Assembly (NCBI GenBank): GCA_013816325.1
Contig: JACDEP010000009.1
Coordinates: forward strand, 1 to 9,689
DNA from: Methylotenera sp.
Lineage (GTDB): Bacteria > Pseudomonadota > Gammaproteobacteria > Burkholderiales > Methylophilaceae
Length of the DNA stretch: 9,689 nucleotides
Direction of reading: 5' to 3'
Shown here: piece after piece, positions 1 through 7,685 of the stretch
Layout: the number at the start of each line of letters is the position of its first letter
Numbering within the stretch: position 1 is the stretch's first letter
Position numbers and translations under genes: made by a program
The notes under the pieces: generated by a model
Database searches by the model: none
Told to the model about the DNA's origin: nothing
Seen by the model: only the letters and a program-made list of their open reading frames with translations

Positions 1-58
1 TAGAATTTCGTTTTGTCGCTAAAGTCGCACTTGCAAGCAGAGCTACATAAAAAGCGAT

Positions 59-778
59 TTAAGTAAGCTGTTGCATTGCGCCCAAACAGTCGCCTGTGTA
101 ACCGCCAATGCGTTTTTTAATCTTAGCGCTAAACCATAACCAAGTTAGAGCTACGGGCACCATAGCCAACAGGAATTTCATTTCTAAAAACATCAGAGGC
201 AATAAGCCAAAGAAAGTGGCTATAACCAACTCTATAATATTCAATTGTGTCGCGAGTGGTTTGGACTTACCTTCGGCCTTTACATAACTTTGTGTAAACA
301 TCACAAGCACTGCACATAAACGACTCAGTGCATGGCCCGCCACAATAGAAGCAGGAATCAGCGTCGCAACTTGGTAACTCAGTGTCTGGTATTTGGTAAG
401 CAATGCAAGCACCAAACCAATCGCACCATAGCTGCCGATCCTAGAATCCACCATAATAGTAAGCACCTGCTCTTTGGTCCAACCGCCACCTAGGGCATCT
501 AGCGCGTCTGCCAAGCCATCTTCATGGAATGCCCCCGTCAATAAAACTGTAGCGACCATACTTAATAAAACGGCGATTTCCAGCGGCAATAAAATATCAC
601 TTAGCCAAAATACTAAGGCTCCCGCCGCGCCCACTAAGATGCCGACCAGTGTGAAAAACCTCGTAGATTTATTGAGATCCGCCTCATCAAAATTGTTTAG
701 ACGCACAGGTATACGAGTAAAAAACATGACGGCAGTTAAAAAGTAGCGCCAGTTTTGCTGAAACAAATATTTAAGCAT
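59..778 (-). CDS. cobS: adenosylcobinamide-GDP ribazoletransferase (cobalamin synthase), C-terminally cut short by a TAA
   Basis: Integral membrane enzyme that joins adenosylcobinamide-GDP and alpha-ribazole (or its 5'-phosphate) to give adenosylcobalamin (phosphate), closing the nucleotide loop. Family signatures are clear: FTRIPV near residue 20, the acidic/His motif GAFHEDGLADALDALGG at 82-98, DSRIGSYGAIGL at 111-122 and GGYTGDCLGA at 225-234, with several hydrophobic segments between. It starts 3 nt after the cobT stop, and a GGCGGT Shine-Dalgarno-like stretch lies in the cobT 3' end, so the two are surely co-transcribed. The 239-residue product is short. Family members usually continue ..LTE plus a last hydrophobic helix. 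Here a TAA (59-61) sits at that Glu, and the frame continues to base 1 as IAFYVALLASATLATKRNS without another stop. Either a nonsense mutation, readthrough or a base error. Identity is near certain; whether the product works is not. Confidence 0.95.
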   Translation of the reverse strand: MLKYLFQQNWRYFLTAVMFFTRIPVRLNNFDEADLNKSTRFFTLVGILVGAAGALVFWLSDILLPLEIAVLLSMVATVLLTGAFHEDGLADALDALGGGWTKEQVLTIMVDSRIGSYGAIGLVLALLTKYQTLSYQVATLIPASIVAGHALSRLCAVLVMFTQSYVKAEGKSKPLATQLNIIELVIATFFGLLPLMFLEMKFLLAMVPVALTWLWFSAKIKKRIGGYTGDCLGAMQQLT

Positions 779-781
779 CTA

Positions 782-1825
782 TTACACCGCCAATTTCTGC
801 GAAACGGCTGCAGATTCAAACGAGGCCATCTCATTTAAAAAGTTAACCGAGGCCAATACCAACGGATACGCTAAAGCTGCCCCTGTTCCCTCACCTAGGC
901 GCAGGTCTATATTTAACAGCGGTTGCACATGCACAAAGTCCAGCATGACTTTGTGACCGGATTCGTCCGAACAATGCGTAAATACACAATAATCAAGAAT
1001 ATTTGGCTCTAATCGAGCGGCCACTAATAATGCGGCTGTAGTGATAAAACCATCAATTAGCAAGGTACATTGCTTCTGTGCGGCGTGCAGCATGGCACCT
1101 ACCATCATGGCAATTTCAAAGCCGCCAAAAGTAGATAATGCCTGCATGGCATCAGTACTAGTTAATCGGTGGCGTTTTATCGCTTGCGCTAAGGTTCGCT
1201 TTTTTTCCGCTAAACCGGTATCGCTCAAGCCAGTACCGCGGCCTACACATGCTTCTATTGGTAAATCACACAGCACGCTCATTAAACAACTGGCTGACGA
1301 AGTATTGCCTATGCCCATCTCACCAAAACCCAGCACATTGCAGCCCGCCGCAATTTGCTTATCTACAATCTGCACACCCTTTTCAATCGCTTGTTCGCAG
1401 TGGGGCAATGTCATGGCAGGTTCATATAAAAAATTACGTGTGCCCATGCCGATTTTGGCATCAATCAAATCTGCATTCGGCTCAAATTGGTGATTCACCC
1501 CGCTATCAATCACACACAATTGCATATTGTTTTGTTTGGCAAATACATTGATAGCGGCACCACCACGTAAGAAATTCAATACCATTTGCGCAGTCACCGC
1601 CTGTGGGTATGGGCTTACGCCCGACTCCGCAATTCCATGATCCCCCGCGAACACCAGCATGGTAGGCCGATTAAGTTCAGGTGTAAGCGTCTGCTGAATC
1701 AAGCCGATTTGCAAGGCAATAGTTTCCAGCTGGCCTAATGCACCTAATGGCTTAGTTTTATTGTTGATAGTATGAATAAGTTGCGGTTTAAGCGCTTGAT
1801 CAGGCTGGGCAATATTAAACTTCAT
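782..1825 (-). CDS. cobT: nicotinate-nucleotide--dimethylbenzimidazole phosphoribosyltransferase
   Basis: Cytosolic enzyme that transfers the phosphoribosyl group of nicotinate mononucleotide to 5,6-dimethylbenzimidazole (or another lower-ligand base), giving alpha-ribazole 5'-phosphate, the substrate later used by CobS. At 347 residues it has the family length. Visible signatures are the NNKTKPLGALGQLE segment at 21-34, GDHGIAESGVSPYPQ at 71-85, GFGEMGIGNTSSAS at 166-179, GRGTGLSDTGL at 195-205 and the C-terminal LRLGEGTGAALA at 308-319. By family knowledge the Glu of the last motif (Glu312 here) is the catalytic base, and Glu169 of GEMGIGN also lies in the active site. The ATG start has AGGA 9 nt upstream, inside a tandem 14-bp duplication. 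First gene of a cobT-cobS pair. No cobalamin riboswitch is seen in the short upstream spacer, so B12 control, if any, lies elsewhere. Confidence 0.97.
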   Translation of the reverse strand: MKFNIAQPDQALKPQLIHTINNKTKPLGALGQLETIALQIGLIQQTLTPELNRPTMLVFAGDHGIAESGVSPYPQAVTAQMVLNFLRGGAAINVFAKQNNMQLCVIDSGVNHQFEPNADLIDAKIGMGTRNFLYEPAMTLPHCEQAIEKGVQIVDKQIAAGCNVLGFGEMGIGNTSSASCLMSVLCDLPIEACVGRGTGLSDTGLAEKKRTLAQAIKRHRLTSTDAMQALSTFGGFEIAMMVGAMLHAAQKQCTLLIDGFITTAALLVAARLEPNILDYCVFTHCSDESGHKVMLDFVHVQPLLNIDLRLGEGTGAALAYPLVLASVNFLNEMASFESAAVSQKLAV

Positions 1826-1828
1826 GGA

Positions 1829-1856
1829 GCAATCCTAAAAACGCAATCTTAAAAAC
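1829..1856. repeat. tandem 14-bp duplication containing the cobT ribosome binding site
   Basis: Two adjacent copies, 1829-1842 and 1843-1856, match at 13 of 14 bases. On the minus strand the gene-proximal copy carries AGGA (the cobT Shine-Dalgarno) and the distal copy carries AAGA at the same place. It looks like a small slippage duplication of the translation-initiation region. Confidence 0.7.
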
Positions 1857-1950
1857 ATAGCTAGATTTTACCTTACAGCATGCTTAAATATGAGGATTAA
1901 CTCATTGAAAAAGATTGAACTCAAATAGTGCGGATTCCACTAAGTTTCGT

Positions 1951-1987
1951 TTGTAAGTTTGCCGCTTAGTTTGCTATAATGCGCGGC
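1951..1987 (+). promoter_or_regulatory. sigma-70 type promoter of the tRNA-Phe gene
   Basis: A perfect TATAAT at 1975-1980 is preceded, with an 18-bp spacer, by TTGTAA (1951-1956; 4 of 6 to TTGACA). It is followed by a GC-only stretch, GCGCGGC (1981-1987). A GC-rich discriminator next to a perfect -10 is typical of stringently controlled stable-RNA promoters. Transcription would begin about 40 bases before the mature tRNA, leaving a 5' leader for RNase P to remove. Confidence 0.75.
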
Positions 1988-2028
1988 TTGCAAACATTTA
2001 CCGACGTTTGCAAACTGATATCACATCA

Positions 2029-2104
2029 GGCCGGGTAGCTCAGTCGGTAGAGCAGCGGATTGAAAATCCGCGTGTCGACAGTTCGATTCTGTCCCCGGCC
2101 ACCA
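2029..2104 (+). tRNA. tRNA-Phe (anticodon GAA)
   Basis: A 76-nt cloverleaf with 7-bp acceptor stem GGCCGGG/CCCGGCC, discriminator A, and CCA encoded in the gene (2102-2104). The anticodon stem GCGGA/TCCGC (2055-2059, 2067-2071) encloses loop TTGAAAA with anticodon GAA at 2062-2064. The T arm is GACAG-TTCGATT-CTGTC. All stems are intact, so this copy should be functional. Its 3' half serves as an integration site: a diverged copy of bases 2060-2104 is found at 8918-8961, and an integrase relic starts about 50 bases downstream. Confidence 0.98.
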
Positions 2105-2110
2105 GTATTA

Positions 2111-2134
2111 AGCCTCACAGCGATGTGGGCTTTT
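2111..2134 (+). terminator. rho-independent terminator of tRNA-Phe
   Basis: AGCC-(T bulge)-CACA pairs with TGTG-GGCT around a GCGA loop, followed by TTTT and an AT-rich run. It sits 6 bases after the CCA end. A very similar hairpin follows the second tRNA fragment at 8970-8994. Confidence 0.75.
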
Positions 2135-2154
2135 AATTTCTAGCGCATCGTAGC

Positions 2155-2509
2155 CTAATCGTAACCAGTCAACACCGAATCAAGTCGTGCAGCAGCAGTA
2201 GCCAATTGCTCTGGAGCCAAGTGAGCATATCTTTCTACCATCGCACCCGTTCTCCCATCCACCCAATTTTTGTAACTCATGGGTGGGTGTACCTGCTCCC
2301 CTTTGCCACGTTGCCCAAGTATGTCTTAAATCATGCCAGCGGAAATCTTTAATGCCAGCACGTTTTTAAAGCATGTAAGACTGCAATTGCAATAGTATTC
2401 AAGGGCACTGCAATCGGTCGGCGATTCTTGAATTGCATCCCATGGATATAGGCATGCCTTAATTCAAGATTCACTTGGACCATTCCAGCTTAAGAATATT
2501 TTGGTAAGA
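2155..2509 (-). pseudogene. decayed phage-type tyrosine recombinase (integrase), C-terminal relic
   Basis: Translating the minus strand and changing frame a few times recovers most of an integrase catalytic domain. In order: LEWSK then NLELRHAYIHG (single-base loss near 2472), KNRRPIAVPLN (catalytic Lys region), AVLHALK, then after an A-run frameshift RAGIKDFRWHDLRHTW (HxxR box), GTPTHELQKLGGW (the His/Trp position), and after one extra base near 2245 MVERYAHLAPEQLA with the nucleophile Tyr. It ends LTGYD and TAG at 2155-2157. Compared with intact relatives, a few dozen residues are missing between AVL and ALKRAGI, and everything upstream of the catalytic domain core, including the first catalytic Arg, is absent. 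No active enzyme can be made. Its 3' end faces the tRNA-Phe gene about 50 bases away, the usual placement of an island integrase beside its attachment site. Confidence 0.88.
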
Positions 2510-2541
2510 TCATGCTTTAAACACAAGTTATTCCTAGTTAT

Positions 2542-2663
2542 TTAATCTTCGGCTTTTGGCACTTTTATAGCAGACTTAATTCTATTGACTATAGATTCGA
2601 AACCAATTGTGCATGATGTTTGGCTAATTGAACTGAAAAATTGCCATCCTCCAATCCCTCCAT
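2542..2663 (-). pseudogene. possible frameshifted relic of a small helical protein (unrecognised)
   Basis: Downstream of dabA, a short frame starting ATG at 2663 reads 24 residues (MEGLEDGNFSVQLAKHHAQL...) to TAG at 2589-2591. Shifting frame by one base at about 2598 continues as ESIVNRIKSAIKVPKAED to TAA at 2542-2544. The join gives one plausible amphipathic, charged C-terminal helix, which is why it is read as the tail of a broken gene rather than chance. No Shine-Dalgarno precedes the ATG and no family is recognised. It lies between the dabA stop and the integrase relic and may be debris from the same element. Confidence 0.3.
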
Positions 2664-2689
2664 AAGCGCATCGATATGTACTAACTACT

Positions 2690-5137
2690 TTAATGAAAAG
2701 TTTGTGTGTCAGCGGTTTGAATTAATTGCCATTCACCCCCTGCAAATTGCCAAATTTGTTTTTGTTCTGTATCCCACTGGTATAAAAATAGCCAGTTATT
2801 TTGAATTAAATCTGCGACAGCCTGGTGTTTGGCAATAATTCCTGTGATAGCTTCACGTGACGCTGCGATATAGACGCTTAACCTTAATGGATGATGACGC
2901 CACTCTTGCCCATCGTGTAGCGACTGCATCGACAAACCAATTCTTAAATCACCTCCATTACCTTCAAAAACTCCATACTTTCCACCAACTACATTATGTA
3001 ATAGCTTATTGCCACTACCGTATTTAAGGTTATCGGTGACGGAAGCATAATATTGTAAATTGATCCAGTTAGTCACAATCATTGGTGCTGTCATTATCAG
3101 CTCCAATACATTAAACCCTTCATCTTCTAGGTGTTTGTAGTCATGCAAAAAACTACGACCCCTTAAGTCAAGGTTTTGAGTAAAAAATCTAGGTGCGACA
3201 ATAAAAGCAGCATTATTAGCCAAGCCCCATTCTGGGCGTAATTGAGCCCAGTCATTGGCGCGATTTTGAAATCCCTGATCTCGTTGTGCTTTATCTTCTG
3301 TAATAACCCCTAAACTTGAAGCACGCGCATTTTGTGCGTAATCCTTCGCACCTCGTAACCAGTTTTGCCAAGGTTGTGTATTTTTTACCCCAAAACAAAC
3401 CACTTCATCTGTCGTCGTATTATGTAGACTAGGAATGAACTGAGTTTCTGCTGGGATGTTGATACCTAACTTGCTTAACTCAATGCGTACTCCACTCGTA
3501 TTTAAAACTTGTGCTAATACTTTTACATTAACTTCACCGGTTTGACCGCCACATGCACCACAATCAAGACTTGATGCGTGAGGATTGTTAGTCGAACTGC
3601 TGCCGTGACCAACCAGTAAAATTGTGGGTGCAAAGTACTTGTTCAAGCCTATTGCATGCAAGATGCCTGCAGATAAATCTGCCAATTCTGAGTCAGAAAG
3701 TAACTTTCCATCGCGGCTTAATTGCCAAGCTCCTTCCAAATCAATTTGATTAATACTGTGTAAAGGCTTACTTGGGAATAAAGTCTTTTTTATTAAACTC
3801 ACACCGCGATATAAACCTTTTGCCTCTACAAAACCAAAGCCTGATGGCGCTGCGTCACCACTCTGTTTTTCTGCAACTTGTTTATTTATCAAGCTAAATG
3901 CGGCTTTACGTTTCATCACGTTTCCAATCTGCTCTGCACGAATCGAGGCATTAAGTAAACCCGGTAATTGTGGACGGATATATTGACTGCCAGCAATTGA
4001 GTATTCGATTGGCAATCCGAAAAAGCCAGCAAAACCTAAAGTTTGAATGCTTGAATTTTGCGTTTCTAACGCACGGCGCATTGGTTCTGAGCGAACGTCA
4101 ATACAGAAGATAGCCTGCAGTTGATGCTTAGAGGATTCACTTTGTTTACTGCAGACCAGCTGCTCTTGTAATGGTTTCTGATAGGAATATTCTAAAGCCC
4201 GTTGCCAAACCCATTGATACTGCTGTTTAGCATGCCATGCTTTTTCTAACTTCCCTACTTGTTGCAGTTGCTGCTTGAATGTTGTCTTAAATAAATTAAA
4301 TTTATCTTGTGATTGAGTACTTGCATGTTGCCATAGTCCCCAATCCCACGCCATGCGCACAGCTAGTAACTGTATGAGTGATGAATTAGATTTTCCGTCA
4401 AAAGCATCTTGCCATGCTTCGTATGCCAGCCAAGAGGCCCAACCATGAACGTCTAATAAAAGCGCATAGCAATAGTCAATAAATGCATATTCTGCATTAT
4501 TTTCAACAAATAGGTCTTCATGCACTTTTTCAAAAAGTGCATCGACGTTATTCGGTAAGTTTTTAAAATGCACGCTCAAACCAGATTCAGACATCAAAAC
4601 TTCAATACCTTTATCTTGACGTGTCACATCTAGCCATGCTTGATAAAAATTATTTTCTGAATCTTTTATGTATTGCATTTGCTCTGGATATTGCAAATAA
4701 AGAGCAGTAAATTGGCTAATTTGCTGCACTACTTCTTCTCGCCAAGGCATTTTGTGATCATGACTTGGATCTGCGTCTAGCAAATCACAGACGTTCAACC
4801 AATATGGTTGAATGTCTGGTGAAGACAAATAAGTAACAAGTTCAGCCTCTGATGCTATAACGCCTAACTCACGTGCCGCCCAAGTTAGATGATTAGTCTC
4901 TATTTGCACCTGCCATAAAGAATGATAGTAGGACTTAGGCATGAGCATATGCACATTACCTAATGCTTGCAGTTTTGCAGCAACATCAACCATTGGTAAA
5001 TCGCGCATTTTCCACCAAGGGTTTACGGCAATTGATTGATCTAATGGCCAAGTTGGTGCAATGCGATCACAAGCAATAAGCACATCATCTCGAATATGAG
5101 TGGCTAAGTTTACTTTTTGTGTGGTATTTAAATTCAT
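2690..5137 (-). CDS. dabA: inorganic carbon transporter subunit DabA (DUF2309 family)
   Basis: Large cytosolic-face subunit of the DAB complex, which with DabB accumulates inorganic carbon. The family model is a beta-carbonic-anhydrase-like zinc site that hydrates CO2, made one-way by coupling to an ion gradient. The proposed zinc/active-site set is present: Cys345 and Asp347 in FCIDVRSEP, His511 in LLVGHGSSS, and Cys526 in SLDCGACGGQTG. The His-to-Cys spacing of 15 agrees with the Halothiobacillus protein as I recall it. Other family-typical stretches are the N-terminal IAVNPWW (36-42) and RPEWGLANNAAFIVAPR. The 815-residue length is normal and the frame is intact. Its ATG overlaps the dabB stop by 4 bases (ATGA), implying translational coupling and a fixed subunit ratio. 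No clear terminator follows. Carried inside the putative tRNA-Phe island. Confidence 0.95.
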   Translation of the reverse strand: MNLNTTQKVNLATHIRDDVLIACDRIAPTWPLDQSIAVNPWWKMRDLPMVDVAAKLQALGNVHMLMPKSYYHSLWQVQIETNHLTWAARELGVIASEAELVTYLSSPDIQPYWLNVCDLLDADPSHDHKMPWREEVVQQISQFTALYLQYPEQMQYIKDSENNFYQAWLDVTRQDKGIEVLMSESGLSVHFKNLPNNVDALFEKVHEDLFVENNAEYAFIDYCYALLLDVHGWASWLAYEAWQDAFDGKSNSSLIQLLAVRMAWDWGLWQHASTQSQDKFNLFKTTFKQQLQQVGKLEKAWHAKQQYQWVWQRALEYSYQKPLQEQLVCSKQSESSKHQLQAIFCIDVRSEPMRRALETQNSSIQTLGFAGFFGLPIEYSIAGSQYIRPQLPGLLNASIRAEQIGNVMKRKAAFSLINKQVAEKQSGDAAPSGFGFVEAKGLYRGVSLIKKTLFPSKPLHSINQIDLEGAWQLSRDGKLLSDSELADLSAGILHAIGLNKYFAPTILLVGHGSSSTNNPHASSLDCGACGGQTGEVNVKVLAQVLNTSGVRIELSKLGINIPAETQFIPSLHNTTTDEVVCFGVKNTQPWQNWLRGAKDYAQNARASSLGVITEDKAQRDQGFQNRANDWAQLRPEWGLANNAAFIVAPRFFTQNLDLRGRSFLHDYKHLEDEGFNVLELIMTAPMIVTNWINLQYYASVTDNLKYGSGNKLLHNVVGGKYGVFEGNGGDLRIGLSMQSLHDGQEWRHHPLRLSVYIAASREAITGIIAKHQAVADLIQNNWLFLYQWDTEQKQIWQFAGGEWQLIQTADTQTFH

Positions 5138-6675
5138 TTTTTCACCTTAAGAAGACTTAATCGAGTTTGCACTGCATTTTTTGGGAGCTTGATTCCCCAT
5201 ATTTTTAAAGTGATACGTGTTGCCCATTCATCGAGATAAAACCCTGCATTGAGCGCGATAAATAATTTTCGTGTATAAATTTGGTTTGGGCGATATTGCA
5301 ACAATAAATACAGCGCTAACAAAGCAAGGAAAAGAGTACTAATCCATAGGTCAGCCATTGCACTGTATTTGTGGCCTATTGTGGGCAACAGAGCGCCTAT
5401 ACCAGCCTTTAACAAATAGTAACTTGCCAAAAATCCCGCACAGTGAATTAAGCTTTTTACAAAAGAGAGTGAGTTGACTCGATTTAAACGTGTAGCAAGC
5501 GCAAACGCCATAGCAAAACCTATGAGCAACCAAGGGCTAAGTGGTAAAGATAATCCTACGACTAAATGCAACCCAGTTAACAAACTAAGTGTGAAGACAA
5601 TTGAAATGAGCCAAGATGATGTCTTAGGCTTTGTTATCATTACAACATGTTTTTGAATAGCATCATCGACGGCACTGCCTGAGTTTAAGAATGCATAGGC
5701 TTTGTAACAAGAGTGAGCTATCAAATGTAAAAAAGCCAAGTCATACAACCCAAGCCCACACTCTACTAACATCAGCCCCATCTGCGCCATTGTTGACCAA
5801 GCCAAGCGCACCTTAATGCTAATCCGCGTCATCATTACCAAAGCGGCGATTATCGTGGTAAGACCGGCAACCATAAGCACCACCCATTGCGCGATTTCGA
5901 CTTGGCTAAACAACGGTGCAAATAAGAGCAATAAAAATCCACCCATATTGATAACGCCAGCATGCATGAGTGCCGATACAGGCGTAGGAGACTCAACAAC
6001 CTGAATGAGCCAACCATGTAATGGCAGTTGTGCACACTTGATAAGTGCTGCCAAAGCTAGCAAAAGGGCTGCGAGTTGTTCTTGCCAGCTCAAACTTGAA
6101 GTTGGATATGCTTTAAGAATGTCGGAAATTACTAAGGTCTGGTGGTGAGAATAAAGCAGAAAAAAAGCTGCTGCTAAAAAAAGTTCTGCTAACCGAGCAA
6201 AAATAAATTTTTTATGAGCAGCCAAAGTAGCACGATAGCGATCTGGATAAAACATCAGTAACTGATGCATACTAAGGCTGATACCAAGCCAAGCCAACCA
6301 AAAAACGATTAAATGATTGGTTGAGACTGTTACCATGACTGCAAATACAGTCAGCATAAACCAGCGCAGAAATCTTCTATTATCAGCATCAGCTTCAAAA
6401 TTAGTTTTGGCATAACAAAGCACAATAAACGCGATAAAACTAATCAGCACAAGCATTGATACATTCAACACGCCTTGGCTAAGCCAACTCATGGGCCATG
6501 GCATAACTTTATGGGTGACAATTAACATCCATAAAATAAATGCAAGAGTAGCACTGAGGCCAATGGCGGCTTGAGCAAGCTTCCAACGTGATTCAAATCT
6601 GTCTATCATAACAACCAAAAATGGCAGTATTACCGCGATGGGTAATGTATAAGCCCATAAATTTCCTAACTGCAT
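5134..6675 (-). CDS. dabB: DabB, NuoL/MrpA-like ion-translocating membrane subunit of the inorganic carbon transporter
   Basis: Multi-spanning inner-membrane protein of the proton-conducting transporter family (complex I NuoL / antiporter MrpA type). In DAB it is thought to carry cations and power DabA. At 513 residues it is in the range for DabB and shorter than NuoL. The core family segment is visible at about 205-250: ALIKCAQLPLHGWLI with Lys213 and His220, then ESPTPVSALMHAGVIN with His238. A second conserved region, HLIAHSCYKAYAFLNSG, includes His321 and Lys325. These are the Lys/His residues of the proton path in related subunits. Pairing with DUF2309 directly downstream separates it from a stray complex I or Mrp subunit. 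The ATG at 6675 has CGGAGA 7 nt upstream; that site lies within a potential hairpin (6676-6718). Divergent from the LysR-type gene. Confidence 0.93.
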   Translation of the reverse strand: MQLGNLWAYTLPIAVILPFLVVMIDRFESRWKLAQAAIGLSATLAFILWMLIVTHKVMPWPMSWLSQGVLNVSMLVLISFIAFIVLCYAKTNFEADADNRRFLRWFMLTVFAVMVTVSTNHLIVFWLAWLGISLSMHQLLMFYPDRYRATLAAHKKFIFARLAELFLAAAFFLLYSHHQTLVISDILKAYPTSSLSWQEQLAALLLALAALIKCAQLPLHGWLIQVVESPTPVSALMHAGVINMGGFLLLLFAPLFSQVEIAQWVVLMVAGLTTIIAALVMMTRISIKVRLAWSTMAQMGLMLVECGLGLYDLAFLHLIAHSCYKAYAFLNSGSAVDDAIQKHVVMITKPKTSSWLISIVFTLSLLTGLHLVVGLSLPLSPWLLIGFAMAFALATRLNRVNSLSFVKSLIHCAGFLASYYLLKAGIGALLPTIGHKYSAMADLWISTLFLALLALYLLLQYRPNQIYTRKLFIALNAGFYLDEWATRITLKIWGIKLPKNAVQTRLSLLKVKK

Positions 6676-6718
6676 GTGATTTCTCCGTATTACTACTTTG
6701 TAATGGCAGGAGTATCAC
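6676..6718 (-). promoter_or_regulatory. imperfect 43-bp dyad covering the dabB ribosome binding site
   Basis: Read along the dabB mRNA, three nearly concentric paired blocks occur: GTGAT with ATCAC at the base, CTCC with GGAG, and ATTAC with GTAAT around a 6-nt loop (6689-6704). The GGAG is the dabB Shine-Dalgarno (6683-6686), and the base of the stem abuts the start codon. As DNA, TTAC-N6-GTAA is also compatible with a LysR-type T-N11-A operator (6691 to 6703). Either role is inference. Confidence 0.5.
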
Positions 6719-6781
6719 ACAGAGTTTATATTAATAAAAATAGATTATAATTAACAAATTATTCTTCTTTATAGAACATTT
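6719..6781. promoter_or_regulatory. AT-rich divergent promoter region, dabB / lysR-type gene
   Basis: The spacer holds ATTATAAT (6744-6751), which supplies a TATAAT hexamer on each strand, so it could be the -10 of either divergent gene. No good -35 is visible at 16-18 bp on either side, as expected for promoters that need an activator. The LysR-type gene itself has no evident Shine-Dalgarno. Confidence 0.4.
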
Positions 6782-7675
6782 ATGAGCAAGCTTAATTATC
6801 ACCATCTAAATTATTTTTGGCAGGTAGCCAAACAAGGTAATTTGACTAAAACTGCCGAACGCTTGCATGTTTCTCAATCTGCTCTTTCATCACAAATCGC
6901 ACAACTTGAGCATAATATGGGCGTTAAACTATTCTCTCGACAAGGTAGGAAGTTAGTACTGACTGATATTGGACACACTACATTTTCTTATGCGGATGAA
7001 ATTTTTAAGAGAGGTGAAGAATTAGAATCACTACTACTGCAAGGTGTTCAAGCAAAAAATCAGTCAATCAAAATTGGCATGCTAGCCACGATGTCACGAA
7101 ATTTTATTGAAGGCTTTGTTGAGCCCCTTATTAATCGGCCGAATATTAAGTATTCTCTCCATGCTAGAGGACAGGCTTCTATGCTTAATGCCCTAACAAA
7201 CCACCAAATAGACATTGCATTAACTAACATTGAAGTCAATGGAGTTGATGACCAACTTTGGCAATGCCAACTACTTGCAAAGCAACCTATCGCAGTCATT
7301 GGGAGACCAAATTTAGAGTTGGGTGCAACATTCTCTAGTGGTTATGCTGAACATAATTGGATTTTACCTGTGGAAGATAGCCCCATTAGATCTGCGTTTG
7401 ATGGATTTTGCGCACTCCATCAATTTAGGCCGAATATTGTTGCAGAGGCCGATGATATGGCGATGTTGCGTCTGTTGGCTCGCGATACAAATGCAATCGC
7501 TGTAATGCCAGAAGTAGTTGTTAGGGATGAACTTAAGAGTGGAAAATTGACCAGTTATATGAGAATTCCTAATGTATTTGAATATTTTTACGCGGTCACA
7601 ATTCAGCGGCATCTGCCCAATGAGGTGATTCACGAGCTATTGCTAAATGCAGTGAAAACTCAACAAGGGTTCTAA
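6782..7675 (+). CDS. LysR-family transcriptional regulator, NhaR-like
   Basis: DNA-binding regulator of 297 residues, normal for the family. The N-terminal winged helix-turn-helix is clear: LNYFWQVAKQGNLTKTAERL (9-28), HVSQSALSSQIAQLEHNMGV (29-48), KLFSRQGRKLVLTDIG (49-64). The opening NYHHLNYFW followed by LTKTAE resembles the NhaR branch (E. coli NhaR begins with a similar NYNHLYYFW), and the C-terminal half (about 95-295) is a periplasmic-binding-protein-like effector domain starting at IKIGML. It is divergent from dabB across 106 bases, the classic arrangement for a LysR protein controlling the neighbouring operon and itself. I infer control of dabB-dabA in response to carbon or ion status; the ligand is unknown. 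The ATG at 6782 gives the full domain, and no better upstream start exists. Confidence 0.9.
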   Translation: MSKLNYHHLNYFWQVAKQGNLTKTAERLHVSQSALSSQIAQLEHNMGVKLFSRQGRKLVLTDIGHTTFSYADEIFKRGEELESLLLQGVQAKNQSIKIGMLATMSRNFIEGFVEPLINRPNIKYSLHARGQASMLNALTNHQIDIALTNIEVNGVDDQLWQCQLLAKQPIAVIGRPNLELGATFSSGYAEHNWILPVEDSPIRSAFDGFCALHQFRPNIVAEADDMAMLRLLARDTNAIAVMPEVVVRDELKSGKLTSYMRIPNVFEYFYAVTIQRHLPNEVIHELLLNAVKTQQGF

Positions 7676-7685
7676 TAATTGATTT

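Noticed and set aside
1826..2028. Cobalamin riboswitch upstream of cobT
   Set aside because: The spacer shares its space with the tRNA promoter and shows neither a recognisable B12-box nor the long multi-helix leader such a riboswitch needs.
2641..2838. Plus-strand open frame over the dabA 3' end
   Set aside because: It is mostly antisense to dabA, has no ribosome binding site and its product looks like random sequence. The same applies to the plus-strand frames opposite cobS, cobT and dabB.
5134..6675. Complex I (NuoL) or Mrp antiporter subunit
   Set aside because: The ion-channel family is the same, but there are no other nuo or mrp genes, the protein is shorter than NuoL, and it overlaps a DUF2309 gene, which identifies it as DabB.
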